Shown here: positions 1 through 8,670 of the stretch, one piece after another
How positions within the stretch are numbered: the first letter of the stretch is position 1
How the letters are laid out: the number at the start of each line of letters is the position of its first letter
Assembly (NCBI RefSeq): GCF_001424875.1
Contig: NZ_LMCT01000006.1
Span: forward strand, 44,418-108,417
Direction: 5' to 3'
Source of the DNA: Kitasatospora sp. Root107
GTDB lineage: Bacteria; Actinomycetota; Actinomycetes; Streptomycetales; Streptomycetaceae
DNA length: 64,000 nucleotides
The notes under the pieces: model-generated
Seen by the model: the letters and a program-made list of their open reading frames with translations, nothing else
Database searches by the model: none
Told to the model about the DNA's origin: nothing
Translations under genes and position numbers: made by a program

Positions 1-764
1 CCGCCTTCCTCGGTCTCGCCTGCTCCGGGCCGCCCGTCTTCGGCACCTCCGGCTCCACCGCCGGCCGCCGGGCGGGGAACCTGTGGCTGCGTGTCTCCAG
101 CAGCAGGCGCCGTCACGCCCCCCGGGCCTCCGGTCAAGGGCCCCTCGGCGCAGAGCAGTGCATCCCGGAGTCCGTTCCGCGCCCTCGGCTGCACGACACC
201 CTGGACTGGACCGAGGGCGACCGGTTCTACCAGGCCGACGTCTTCGACCTCGTCGGCCCTGCGGTGTCCGCGTCACCGGACCTCCGTAAGGACCCGGGCC
301 TGGAGGACAGCTGGTGGAGCGGCTTGAAGACTGCGCTGACCGACATCGCCACGGCCCCGGGCACGAAGATCACCCTGCGGCCGGCCTGGATCGAGGAGGT
401 GTTCCCGAAGTACCTCGGCATCCCGGCCCCCACACACGTCGAACGGGTCACCGGCCACGGAGACCTGCAGTGGGCCAACCTGACCGCCCGGCGGCTCATG
501 ATCCTGGACTGGGAACGGTGGGGACTCGTTCCGCTCGGCTACGACCCTGCCGTTCTGTGGGTCAGCAGCTTCCTCGTGCCCACCGTCGCGGACCGAATCC
601 GCGCGGAGTTCTCCGACGTCCTCGACACTCCGGCGGGACGTGTCGGCCAACTGGTCGCTCTCGCGGAAATGCTCCAAGCCGTTGACCGCGGGTACTACCC
701 AGAGCTAGCGCCGCTGCTCGCAGACGCTGCATACAGGCTCACTGGTGTTCGCCCCGCGCACTGA
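1..764 (+). CDS. APH-fold phosphotransferase-like protein (5' end outside window)
   Basis: The reading frame is open from base 3 to the TGA at 762-764, so the gene starts upstream of the window. The clear protein-like part begins near base 190. It contains the phosphotransferase catalytic loop HGDLQWANL followed by MILDWERWG, the APH/choline-kinase pattern in which the Asp of HGD is the catalytic base and the Asp of LDWE binds metal. The family phosphorylates small molecules such as aminoglycosides, choline or sugars; the substrate cannot be read here. The segment translated from bases 3-190 does not resemble the family, so the 5' part may be divergent or damaged. A short stretch, VSASPDLRKDPGLEDSWW, recurs in diverged form at 37838-37891. 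Confidence 0.6.
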   Translation, partial: AFLGLACSGPPVFGTSGSTAGRRAGNLWLRVSSSRRRHAPRASGQGPLGAEQCIPESVPRPRLHDTLDWTEGDRFYQADVFDLVGPAVSASPDLRKDPGLEDSWWSGLKTALTDIATAPGTKITLRPAWIEEVFPKYLGIPAPTHVERVTGHGDLQWANLTARRLMILDWERWGLVPLGYDPAVLWVSSFLVPTVADRIRAEFSDVLDTPAGRVGQLVALAEMLQAVDRGYYPELAPLLADAAYRLTGVRPAH

Positions 765-820
765 TCGCAGACGCCACGACGGGGATGGCTGAACGGGCCC
801 TAAGATTAGGCGCGTTGGGC

Positions 821-1534
821 CTACCAGGCGAGGGATTCACGGTTGTAGAAGAGGCCGCCGGTGGGTCCGTCGTCGGGGAGGGTGGCGAGCCAGACGGGTG
901 TGTCAGCGGCTTCCTCGGGGGTGCGGTCGGTCTCTTCGTAGGCCATGCGCGTGTTCATTCGGCCGGGTGCGGCGGCGTTCACGAGGATGTTGGAGCCGTC
1001 GAGTTCGGCGGCGAGGATCTGGGTGAGGGCGTTGAGGCCGACCTTGGAGACGCGGTAACTCACGTTGCCGGTGCCCATGTTGTTCTGGGAGCCGAGATGG
1101 CTAGTGATGTTGACGATCCGGCCGAAGTTGTTCTTCCGCATCTCGCCGATGGCGGCGGCGCTGAGGCGCCAGGCGCCGAGCAGGTTGGTGTCGAGGGTGG
1201 CGCGGACCTTCTCGAAGTCGGGGCTCGACGCGAGCTGCGCACGGTCGACGGCGACGGCGGCGTTGTTGACCAGGATGTCCAGGCGACCGAAGGGCGCGGC
1301 GACGTCGGCGACGGCGCGAGCGACGCTCGCGGGGTCGGTGACGTCGAGGACGTGGGCGTGCACCATCAGGCCCTTGCGGCCAAGGGCGGTCTCGGCGTCG
1401 CGGCCGGCCAGGGTGTCGCGCACGCCCATGACGACGTGGATGCCCTGCTCGGCGAGGCGGGCCGCGATGGCGAAGCCGAGGCCGCGGTTACCGCCGGAGA
1501 CGAGTGCGACGCGCTGGTCCGAGAAGTCGGTCAT
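821..1534 (-). CDS. Short-chain dehydrogenase/reductase (SDR)
   Basis: Classical SDR of 237 residues. The N-terminal nucleotide-binding loop reads GGNRGLG, the structural motif LVNNAA follows near residue 85, and the catalytic set is NITSH plus YRVSK (Ser, Tyr, Lys). Such enzymes carry out NAD(P)-dependent reduction or oxidation of a carbonyl/alcohol; the substrate is unknown. The ATG at 1534 was chosen because homologous sequence begins at MTDFSD and because it overlaps the TGA of an upstream frame (ATGA at 1531-1534). The longer in-frame extension to 1723 looks non-coding. No strong Shine-Dalgarno is visible, so translation may be coupled to the upstream frame. Confidence 0.85.
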   Translation of the reverse strand: MTDFSDQRVALVSGGNRGLGFAIAARLAEQGIHVVMGVRDTLAGRDAETALGRKGLMVHAHVLDVTDPASVARAVADVAAPFGRLDILVNNAAVAVDRAQLASSPDFEKVRATLDTNLLGAWRLSAAAIGEMRKNNFGRIVNITSHLGSQNNMGTGNVSYRVSKVGLNALTQILAAELDGSNILVNAAAPGRMNTRMAYEETDRTPEEAADTPVWLATLPDDGPTGGLFYNRESLAW

Positions 1535-1770
1535 GCGACCAGTGTGGCGAACTGGGCGTCGATCTTCGCGACCCGGGTGTCGTTCTTGGCCAGTGGGAAT
1601 GCCGTGCGGGCGTGGTGAGACCAGAGAACGCTGCGCTGCGACGGGCGTCGCGGAGCAGCTCGACGGCGGACTCCAGCAGAGCCCCGGCCGCAGGCCGCAT
1701 CTCGTCGATCGCTTGCTGCACAACGGGCGATCGCCTCAGCGCCACCGCCCCCGAATGAGGTGCCCCAAGA
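1531..1770 (-). pseudogene. Possible frameshifted gene remnant upstream of the SDR gene
   Basis: Two adjacent minus-strand frames each look partly coding. One gives a helical stretch (VVQQAIDEMRPAAGALLES, roughly 1665-1735). The other continues as HARTAFPLAKNDTRVAKID and ends at the TGA at 1531-1533, overlapping the SDR start codon. Joining them needs one frame change near 1620-1660. The product is not recognised. It may be a broken small regulator or hypothetical gene formerly coupled to the SDR gene, or simply chance. Confidence 0.3.
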
Positions 1771-1849
1771 TATGACATAAGGTGCAGATCTGAACTGTTG
1801 ATGCCGCCACCTCGGGCTCTGGCGCGTAACCACGGAGGAGGGCTGCGCC

Positions 1850-2707
1850 GTGTCGGAGAGTAGTGAACCGATCCACGCACGACTTGCCGAGCTCGCCGCC
1901 CCCTTCGCTTGCGAGCAGGTCATTGATCTTGGCTGCGGCGCAGGACCCACACTTGCAGCGATAAGCAAAGTGGCACCCCGGATATCCCTGGTTGGCATCG
2001 ACCGGTCGGCGGAGTCTCTGCGTCAGGCCCGGGGCACCCTGCAAGAGCACAGCGGGCCGACAGCCACGATTGTCGCCGACTTGCGTGATCCGGTGCCGTG
2101 CGCGGACGGGAGCGCGGACGTAGTCCTCTCGTACAACACCATTGAGTGCTTGCCCGACCCGCAGGCGATGCTGGTCGAGGTCGCGCGGGTCCTTCGCCCT
2201 GGCGGCCGGGCGATCATGGCGCATGTGGACTTCGACTCCCTGGTGATCGCCGGCGCGGACGCCGACCTGGACCGTCGGATCTGCCACGCTTTCGCAGATG
2301 ATGCGCAGAGCTGGATGGACCACGCCGACGGTCGGATCGGCCGCAAGCTCGGGCTCCTGGTCGCCCAGAGCCCACTGCGGCTGGTCGGCGTCGAGCCGAT
2401 GCTGACGTGGTCAACCGCGTTCTCGGGGCACGCGGAGGGCCGGATCGATCAGATCCGGAAGGCGTTGCTGTCTGCTGCCAGGCACGGACGGGGCTCGGTC
2501 AGCCCGGCCGAGGTTGAGGAGTGGTACGCAGCAGTACTTGAGGCGGATCGTCTGGGCGGGTTCTTCTTCTCCGAGCTGGCCTTCATCGCGGTGGCCGCGA
2601 GCCCCCGCGAAGAGCAGTTGACCAACGAGGTTGCTCCACCGGCGCAGGACGGCGTCGCGTTCAGGCGTGACGGTGGTTGGACACCGGGCCGTTCCACAGC
2701 GGCCTGA
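1850..2707 (+). CDS. Class I SAM-dependent methyltransferase
   Basis: Protein of 285 residues with a Rossmann-type methyltransferase core. Motif I is VIDLGCGAGPT near residues 24-34, an acidic residue ends the second strand (LVGIDRS), VVLSYNTIECL follows, and the post-motif is RVLRPGGRAIM. It resembles the UbiE/Methyltransf_11 group acting on small molecules. The GTG start at 1850 has a GGAGGAG Shine-Dalgarno at 1834-1840. The gene is convergent with the APS-kinase-like gene, with an 8-bp gap, so it is transcribed apart from the neighbouring biosynthetic operon. The substrate is unknown. Confidence 0.85.
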   Translation: MSESSEPIHARLAELAAPFACEQVIDLGCGAGPTLAAISKVAPRISLVGIDRSAESLRQARGTLQEHSGPTATIVADLRDPVPCADGSADVVLSYNTIECLPDPQAMLVEVARVLRPGGRAIMAHVDFDSLVIAGADADLDRRICHAFADDAQSWMDHADGRIGRKLGLLVAQSPLRLVGVEPMLTWSTAFSGHAEGRIDQIRKALLSAARHGRGSVSPAEVEEWYAAVLEADRLGGFFFSELAFIAVAASPREEQLTNEVAPPAQDGVAFRRDGGWTPGRSTAA

Positions 2708-2715
2708 CCGGGCAC

Positions 2716-3249
2716 CTACGACACGGTGCCGCCCCGGAGAACGCCGTCGGCGAAGGAACAGAGAGCATTCGCCGAGATGCTGATCGGGACTGTGGTGTCC
2801 AGGGTCAGTGCCGGGTGCTCGGGATCGGTCCAGGAGAGTTCGGGGGCGTCGGGCGCGGGGGTGCTGCGGTAGGCCGGTGAGGCTCGGAGAGCGTCGCGAG
2901 CGTGCCGGAGTTCCTGTGGTGCACGGACGTGGATGAGGCGGAGCCGCTCGCCGAGGAGGTCGGCGGCGAGCTGCTGCTCTGCCGGGGTGGACGTCACGAG
3001 GGTGACGATGCCGACGGGGTGCTGGCTGGCGGCGTGCGCGAGTGCCTGGATGGTGGCGATGCGGTCCTCAGTGGACCAGCCGAGGTCGCGTAGCACGCCG
3101 GCGGACCGCTGCTCGTCCGCGTCGTACAACCAGCAGCTGTCGCCGTGCCCGGGGTGAAGGTGGGCAAGGAGTCGGCGGGCCAGCGTCGTCTTGCCGGAGG
3201 CTGGCAGGCCCATGAGCCAGAAGACCGGGGCTGCAGGTGATCGGTTCAT
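2716..3249 (-). CDS. APS-kinase-like P-loop kinase
   Basis: Protein of 177 residues with the Walker A loop GLPASGKTT at residues 14-22. A later block, DADEQRSAGVLRDLGWSTED, resembles the DGDxxR...DLGFSxxDR substrate region of adenylylsulfate kinase (CysC). CysC makes the sulfate donor PAPS from APS. Placed directly behind a sulfotransferase gene, a donor-making role is attractive, but the P-loop and substrate residues are diverged and another small-molecule kinase is possible. The start at 3249 overlaps the sulfotransferase stop (ATGA); an in-frame ATG at 3273 is less likely. Last gene of the eight-gene operon. Confidence 0.7.
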   Translation of the reverse strand: MNRSPAAPVFWLMGLPASGKTTLARRLLAHLHPGHGDSCWLYDADEQRSAGVLRDLGWSTEDRIATIQALAHAASQHPVGIVTLVTSTPAEQQLAADLLGERLRLIHVRAPQELRHARDALRASPAYRSTPAPDAPELSWTDPEHPALTLDTTVPISISANALCSFADGVLRGGTVS

Positions 3250-3980
3250 GCGGTGTAGCCCCACTTCTCGCACCAGGACCTGAGCAGTGGCGGGATCTCC
3301 ACATTCGGAGGTGGCGGGGTGGCGGCCTGGATCTGTCCCGAGGCGATCTGCGGTGACCAGTCGCCGATGCCGTAGACGAAGGGGCCGTGGTCGTGGCGGC
3401 CGTAGTCAAGCATGGTCGGCTCCCAGGGGATGCCGAGGTGCTCGCACAGGGCCTTGCAGGTGGCCTCCGGATCGGCGGTCAGCTGCTCGTACGTGACGCT
3501 GATGGACGTGGGCACGTCGGCAGCGGCCTCGTCGAGAGCGGAGGCGAACTTGTCGACCGTGATGGCCGCTTCGGCGAGGTCGGCAGCGTCGCCAGCGCGG
3601 CGGATGGAGTCGGCGATGGCCACCGGGTGGCGGCGCAGGATGATGTAGCGGGCGCTGGGCCAGCAGTTGACGATCCGTCGCCAGATGAAGACGTTGCCCG
3701 GTGACTTCTCGACGAGCACGCTCTTGCCCGCCTGGGTGAGTTGGCGGTGCAGCAGCCGGTCCCACAGCAGGTGCTCGAGGTCTTGTTGGCTGAGTCCGAG
3801 GGTGCGCACGGACAGGTCGGTGAACTCGTCGTCGACTGCGACGGTGAGGCCGCCGAGGTGAAGTTCGTGCGGGGCGTGCACGTCGGGGTGGGAGCCGAGC
3901 AGGCAGCGCAGCAGGGTCGATCCGGAGCGGATCGTGGACAGGACGAAGACGGGTGAGGGGACAAGGCGGTCGTCAGACAC
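3246..3980 (-). CDS. PAPS-dependent sulfotransferase family protein
   Basis: Protein of 244 residues. Near the N-terminus, STIRSGSTLL (residues 15-24) matches the 5'-phosphosulfate-binding loop, and RYIILRRHPVAIADS matches the 3'-phosphate-binding strand-helix of Sulfotransfer_1/3 proteins. The family moves sulfate from PAPS to hydroxyl or amino groups. The GTG at 3980 was chosen because AAGGAG lies 6-11 bases upstream and its first codons overlap the preceding gene's stop (GTGTCTGA). The ATG at 4022 would extend the protein into the upstream coding sequence. Likely a late tailoring step of the operon's pathway. Confidence 0.82.
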   Translation of the reverse strand: MSDDRLVPSPVFVLSTIRSGSTLLRCLLGSHPDVHAPHELHLGGLTVAVDDEFTDLSVRTLGLSQQDLEHLLWDRLLHRQLTQAGKSVLVEKSPGNVFIWRRIVNCWPSARYIILRRHPVAIADSIRRAGDAADLAEAAITVDKFASALDEAAADVPTSISVTYEQLTADPEATCKALCEHLGIPWEPTMLDYGRHDHGPFVYGIGDWSPQIASGQIQAATPPPPNVEIPPLLRSWCEKWGYTA

Positions 3981-4770
3981 CGAACTCCTTATTGACTGCG
4001 TGCTCGCGTTCGGCGAAGACACGCAGACGGGTCGCTAGGTCGCGGCGGTAGTGGGCGGAGCCGGGTTCGGTCTTCTCGTCGCAGTGGTAGACCCGCAGCG
4101 GCAGTTGGTGCAGGTAGCCGATGCCGGGCCCGGCCGGGTGGGTGAAGGTGTGGGAGAGCCAGTCCTCGTAGTTCATCCAGGTGTGACCGTCGTCGTGGAA
4201 CTGGTCGCCGGGGATGCCGCCCGAGGCCGCCATGACGGGTCGTGCCCGATGGGTGTCGTAGATCAGGAAGTGGGAGGAGACTCGGTTGACCGAGCGGGCC
4301 TTCTCGCTGAGGGCGGGGCCGGCGTCTTCGAGCTTCCACTGCCAGCAGTCGTGGTCGTCGATGCGCTGGGCGAGCGCGAGCTGTGGGCAGCGGTCGAAGG
4401 TGTCGGCGATCTCGGCGAGGACGTCGGTGGTGTTCGGGTCACGGAAGGCGACGACGTCACCTTCGATGGTGATCAGGAATCTGCTCTTGTCGGTGACGAA
4501 TTGGGTGTGGATGTTGTTGGCCTGGTCGCCGGAGGCCCGGTGGCGGGTGCGCCAGCGCAGCCGGACCTCGTCGAATCCCCAGGTGGTGTAGGCGAGTTCG
4601 GTGATCTCGTCGATGGGGGCGCTCTCGGCGCCGTCCACGACGAGCACCAGGTCGTAGGGATGCTGGGTGCCCCGGCACAGGGCGTCCAGGGTGGCGGGGA
4701 TGGTGCGGCGCAGGAGTTCGACGTCGCTGTGGACGAGGTAGGCGATGGTGAACACGGGCGGGTAGGTCAT
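3973..4770 (-). CDS. GT2-like glycosyltransferase
   Basis: Protein of 265 residues beginning MTYPPVFTIAYLVHSDV and continuing LVLVVDGAESA, the alternating strand/acidic pattern of a GT-A nucleotide-sugar-binding fold. ITIEGDVVAF supplies a candidate metal-binding acidic residue. The family moves a sugar from an activated donor to an acceptor. It is less canonical than chain-forming GT2 enzymes, so donor and acceptor cannot be assigned. It starts four bases after the decarboxylase stop and overlaps the sulfotransferase start by eight bases, so all three should be co-translated. Confidence 0.68.
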   Translation of the reverse strand: MTYPPVFTIAYLVHSDVELLRRTIPATLDALCRGTQHPYDLVLVVDGAESAPIDEITELAYTTWGFDEVRLRWRTRHRASGDQANNIHTQFVTDKSRFLITIEGDVVAFRDPNTTDVLAEIADTFDRCPQLALAQRIDDHDCWQWKLEDAGPALSEKARSVNRVSSHFLIYDTHRARPVMAASGGIPGDQFHDDGHTWMNYEDWLSHTFTHPAGPGIGYLHQLPLRVYHCDEKTEPGSAHYRRDLATRLRVFAEREHAVNKEFGV

Positions 4771-4774
4771 GAGT

Positions 4775-6427
4775 TCACCAGCCTGCCGGTCCGGTCACGT
4801 CCGCCGCTGCTTCGCTGCTGGACGGGTTCGTGGTGGTGAGCAGGGCGCGGACGTCCGTCAGCATGGCGGCGGTGAGGTCGCGGGAGACGTCGAGCAGGGT
4901 CTGCTCGATGCCGTGCGCGATGTCGTCGGCGATGTGGGGGTGGCCCACGCACATGCCCATGACCTGGTACTTGGCGGCGGTGCCGAGTCCGATGCGGTCG
5001 GCGAGGTCCTGGAGCGCGAAGAGGTCGAACACCACGGTGCCGCTGCGGTAGAGGCGGTCAGCGAACGCCGCGGTGTAGCGGGAGACGAGAGCGCGCACCG
5101 ACGCGTGAAGCTCCGGCCTAACGGCCATCTCCTCGCTGGCGTGGGCGACTTGGTCGGGAAGGAAGACGAACGCGCACCGGTAGAAGTCGGAGGCGCCGAG
5201 CATGCGAAAGCAGCCGGTGCGCTCCAGCAGGTCGACCATCCGCTGGTAGGTGGCCTGGCGGGCTTCGACGAGCCGGCCGATGCCCTCGGTCCCCTGATGC
5301 TTCATCAGGGCCCAGAGCTTGAGCGATTCGAAGCCGCGGGAGCCGTAGAACGGGGTGATCAGCCCGAGGTCGAGGCAGTCGGGATCGTCGGCTCGGTCCG
5401 GGTAGCGGGCGAAGCGGCCGAGCGCGCTCGGGTCGCGGAAGAGCGCGTAGCTGGAGGGGTAGCTGACGAACAGGCCCTTGTGCGGGTCGAGGGCCACCGA
5501 GTCGGCGCGTTCGATGCCGGCCAGCTGGACCTTGAGCTTCTCGGAGAACAGCAGGCTTCCACCGTGGCAGGCGTCGACGTGGAACCAGACGCCGTACTGC
5601 TGGCAGAGGTCGGCGAGGGCCTGGAGGTCGTCGATGCCGGTGGTGCGGCAGTTCCCGGCGACACCGACGACCATGAAGATCCGCTGGCCGGGCGGCGGCG
5701 AGGCCAGCAGTCGTGCCACCGAGGCGGGGTCGCTGGTGAAGTCGGGGGTGGCATCCGCCCACAGCAGCCCATTCGAGCCCAGCCCGAGGGCTTGAGCGGC
5801 GGCGAGGTAGGAGAAGTGCTCGACCCCGCCGGCGAGAAGGATCACCGGCTGCTCCGGCACGGCGCGCAGGCCGCCCTCGCGGACCTCGGGATAGATATGG
5901 GCGAGAGCGGCCGCGATGGCGATGTGGTTGCTCATGTTCCCGCCGGAGGTCCACATCCCACCCAGTGAGGCGAGCCCTTGGTAGTCGGCCAGCGGGGTGA
6001 CCGGGTAGCCGATGAGTTCCCGCAGCCAGGTGATCAACTGGGCTTCGATCACACTGGCGGCCGGCGCGCTGCGGTCGAAGGCGATCAGGTTCTGATTGAG
6101 GAAGGAGGCGACGATGTCGGCCGCGAGGGCGGCGATGCTGTCGCCGGTGTCAGGGAACGCGAGATAGCGGGGATCGGCCTGCGAGACCGACCAACTGGCG
6201 ATCTCCGCCAGGGACTCCAGCAGCTGCTCGTCGCCCGTCCCGGCCACCGGAATGGGCCCGGCGAAGCGGTCGATGAGCTCGCCGACCGTCGCGTGCCGCA
6301 GGACGAGGCCGTCCCGCAGCTCGCCCGAGGTGAAGTCGAGTCCGAGGTCGACCGCCCGGTGCAGCAGCGCGCGGCTGTCGCCGGTGGGCCGGTGGCTCAG
6401 CAGGGCGGGCGGTTGGGGGTCAGACAC
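4775..6427 (-). CDS. PLP-dependent group II amino-acid decarboxylase
   Basis: Protein of 550 residues of the aromatic-L-amino-acid/glutamate decarboxylase superfamily. The cofactor signature is present: HVDACHGGS around residues 282-290, whose His stacks on the PLP ring, and LDPHKGLF around residues 312-319, whose Lys forms the Schiff base. An N-terminal helical part (residues 1-100) and a C-terminal small domain are intact. It would convert an amino acid, or an amino-acid-derived intermediate, to the amine. The GTG at 6427 was chosen because it overlaps the radical SAM stop as GTGTCTGA. The open frame continues to 6862 but that part is only the shadow of the upstream gene. Substrate unknown. 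Confidence 0.88.
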   Translation of the reverse strand: MSDPQPPALLSHRPTGDSRALLHRAVDLGLDFTSGELRDGLVLRHATVGELIDRFAGPIPVAGTGDEQLLESLAEIASWSVSQADPRYLAFPDTGDSIAALAADIVASFLNQNLIAFDRSAPAASVIEAQLITWLRELIGYPVTPLADYQGLASLGGMWTSGGNMSNHIAIAAALAHIYPEVREGGLRAVPEQPVILLAGGVEHFSYLAAAQALGLGSNGLLWADATPDFTSDPASVARLLASPPPGQRIFMVVGVAGNCRTTGIDDLQALADLCQQYGVWFHVDACHGGSLLFSEKLKVQLAGIERADSVALDPHKGLFVSYPSSYALFRDPSALGRFARYPDRADDPDCLDLGLITPFYGSRGFESLKLWALMKHQGTEGIGRLVEARQATYQRMVDLLERTGCFRMLGASDFYRCAFVFLPDQVAHASEEMAVRPELHASVRALVSRYTAAFADRLYRSGTVVFDLFALQDLADRIGLGTAAKYQVMGMCVGHPHIADDIAHGIEQTLLDVSRDLTAAMLTDVRALLTTTNPSSSEAAADVTGPAGW

Positions 6428-7460
6428 GTCCGAACTCCATTCGATACACGCAGCCTTCGCACGAGGACCAGGCAGGTCCTTCGGTGAAGGAGTCCCGGAG
6501 TGACCGGTACGGCTTCGAGGCCCAGATCTCGGCCATCGGCGCCTCGTGGATGTTGCCGAGCACGTTGCCTGGGGAGGACTCCATGTGGACACAGCACGGC
6601 GTGACGTCGCCGTCCTTGGTGATGTAGCTGGCGTCCCACGGCCACGGACACACGGCATTTGCGGCGGCGGGCGAACCGAGGCGGGAGTAGTCGAAGATCG
6701 ACAGCTCGACGGCACGCTCATCCGCCCGGGCGAGACCGGCCTCCAACTGCGGGACAACGTCCTGCACTTGGAGGGCGAACAGGGACTCAGCGTTGAGGGT
6801 CTTGTCCTCGCCCCAGTGGTGCAGGCTCTCCACGCTAATGCGAGTGAGCCCGTGGTCGGCAACGAAGTCGACGATGGCCGGGAACTGCTCCAGGTTCGCC
6901 GAGGAGAGCGTCACCGCCGCGGACAGCCCGGTCTCCCGGCCCTCCGTCAGGGCAGCCGCTTCGCGCAAGGCGGTGCTCAGTTGGCTGAGGCGAAGGCCGG
7001 ACCGCATCCGCCCGAGGGTGGCGTCGTCCGCTCCGTCGACGCTGATCGCGATCAGCCCCAGCCCTGCGTCGAGGACGGGCTCGAGGCGACGGCGCACGAG
7101 CAGGCCGTTGGTGTTGGTCGAGGTGAACACGGAGCGGTCGGTGCACGCCTGGACATAGGCGGCGAAGTCGCGGACGATCAGTGCCTCTCCCCCACCGACG
7201 AACGAGACGTGCCCGAGGTCGGGCAGCTGGTCGAGGAGCGCGACGAACGTCTCCAGCGACAGGTGACGGCCGCTGCTCTCGTGCACGGCCCGCAGGCAGC
7301 CGGCGCAGGCGAGGTTGCACAGGTCGGTGAGTTCCACCTGGAGGTACTGCGGCGTGGGTGTTGGCTGGCCGGGGACGAGGCCGTAGCGGTCGAAGTCGTC
7401 CGTGACGAGGAACTTCCGGAAGTGCTCCGGAACAACGACGGGAGACCGGTGCTCGGGCAT
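6420..7460 (-). CDS. Radical SAM/SPASM-type enzyme
   Basis: Protein of 346 residues. LTDLCNLACAGC places the CxxxCxxC iron-sulfur motif at residues 48, 52 and 55, followed by the GGGEAL glycine motif that contacts SAM. The C-terminal part has CPWPW, a TPCC pair and SCEGC, a short SPASM/twitch-like Cys set for auxiliary cluster(s). Members modify peptides or small molecules by radical chemistry. The ATG at 7460 overlaps the glycosyltransferase stop (TGATG). A decarboxylase directly downstream and a second radical SAM enzyme two genes upstream imply sequential modification of one scaffold. Confidence 0.85.
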   Translation of the reverse strand: MPEHRSPVVVPEHFRKFLVTDDFDRYGLVPGQPTPTPQYLQVELTDLCNLACAGCLRAVHESSGRHLSLETFVALLDQLPDLGHVSFVGGGEALIVRDFAAYVQACTDRSVFTSTNTNGLLVRRRLEPVLDAGLGLIAISVDGADDATLGRMRSGLRLSQLSTALREAAALTEGRETGLSAAVTLSSANLEQFPAIVDFVADHGLTRISVESLHHWGEDKTLNAESLFALQVQDVVPQLEAGLARADERAVELSIFDYSRLGSPAAANAVCPWPWDASYITKDGDVTPCCVHMESSPGNVLGNIHEAPMAEIWASKPYRSLRDSFTEGPAWSSCEGCVYRMEFGRV

Positions 7461-8659
7461 CACGCGGCCACCACCTTCCGGTAGACGGAGACGATCTCGT
7501 CGGCGAAGACCTCGAACTCCTCCACGCGGCGGCCGAAGGCCGGCACCCGAGGTGCCCGGTGCCGGGACGCGGCACCGAGTGCGCGCGTCCACGCGGCCGG
7601 AGCCCGGTAGTCCTCGACCAGGTGGAAGCCCGGTTCGTCCGCGAGGTGGCGCATGGACGGCACGGCCGAGGACCACACCGGCACCCCCAACGCCCGTGCC
7701 TCGTGCGCGACCAGCGGATGGTTCTCCCACCACTGCGAGGGCACCAGCAGCGCCCTGGCACCGGCCAGCACCGGCCCGACATCAGCGCGCGATACCTGCG
7801 GGAGCCAGTGCACCCGAGGATCGGCCGAGGCCAAGGCCCGCATCCGCTCCTCGTACGCCCTGTCGTCCGGCACGGTCGCGATCAACAGCGGGAGCTCGGT
7901 GTCGCTGGCGCGGAAGGCGTCGAGGAGCAGGTGCAGTCCCTTCTCCGGCGAGCACCTGCCCAGGAACAGCAGGTACTGCCCGGCCGGTCCTCCCACGGCG
8001 AGTGGTGTCCAGGCGGAGGGCAAGCCGTAGCAGGCCCGGTCACGGACGACCTTGGCCAGGTCGACGCCGGCCTTCGCCAACTCGGCTGCCTGGTGCGGCG
8101 TCTGTGTCCACAAGGCCCGCACCCGCCCGTTCAGCCAGGCCACGTTCCGCGCCCGCCAGTCCGTCACTTCCCCGACGGCTTCCCCGGGCGCTTCGAGGCA
8201 GCCGAGGCAGTCCCGGGAGGATGCGGTGGAGCTGCACTGCGTGCCTGTGGATCGGACGACAAGCTGATAGTCGGGGCACACAGCGGTGTAGTCCGTCAGC
8301 GTGGCGACGACCGGCACCCCGCGCAGGGACGACACGTCGAGGAACTCCAGCCCGGTGCGGCTGAAGTGCAGCACATGGACGAGTTCCACAGGCGGTCGCG
8401 TCGCGAGCAGCTGCTCGACGCGACCGGCCTGCTCCGCCTCCTGGGCGCGCCACCCGACCGGGTAGTCGTCGGCGAAGACCGCCGGCAGGCTCAGGTACTC
8501 GTCGCCGGCGCGCCGGTGTAGCGGTGGCGGGTCGCCTGCCGCGAGCCAACTGACATGCAGTCCACGGGACTTCAGTGCCCGGGTGAGGTCGTCGGCCAGG
8601 ATCTCCGTCCCGCCGGCGTTGTCGTCCGCGAACCGGTGAGTGGTAAGAAGGATGCGCAC
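7460..8659 (-). CDS. GT4-like glycosyltransferase
   Basis: Protein of 399 residues with a GT-B architecture. The N-terminal domain begins VRILLTTHRFADDNAGGTE, the loop pattern of GT4 enzymes. The C-terminal donor domain has LLFLGRCSPEKGLHLLL and later WWENHPLVAHEARALGVPV, which corresponds to the EX7E-type donor-binding region. The middle carries several Cys (VCPDYQ, CSSTASSRDCLGC) common in this subfamily. The GTG at 8659 was chosen because the protein-like sequence begins there; it lies 11 bases after the upstream stop behind a G-rich stretch. Donor and acceptor unknown. Confidence 0.82.
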   Translation of the reverse strand: MRILLTTHRFADDNAGGTEILADDLTRALKSRGLHVSWLAAGDPPPLHRRAGDEYLSLPAVFADDYPVGWRAQEAEQAGRVEQLLATRPPVELVHVLHFSRTGLEFLDVSSLRGVPVVATLTDYTAVCPDYQLVVRSTGTQCSSTASSRDCLGCLEAPGEAVGEVTDWRARNVAWLNGRVRALWTQTPHQAAELAKAGVDLAKVVRDRACYGLPSAWTPLAVGGPAGQYLLFLGRCSPEKGLHLLLDAFRASDTELPLLIATVPDDRAYEERMRALASADPRVHWLPQVSRADVGPVLAGARALLVPSQWWENHPLVAHEARALGVPVWSSAVPSMRHLADEPGFHLVEDYRAPAAWTRALGAASRHRAPRVPAFGRRVEEFEVFADEIVSVYRKVVAA

Positions 8660-8670
8660 AAGCCACCCCC

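Noticed and set aside
785..1618. Long plus-strand open frame opposite the SDR gene
   Set aside because: Gly/Val/Asp-rich translation with no motifs; it is the antisense shadow of the short-chain dehydrogenase.
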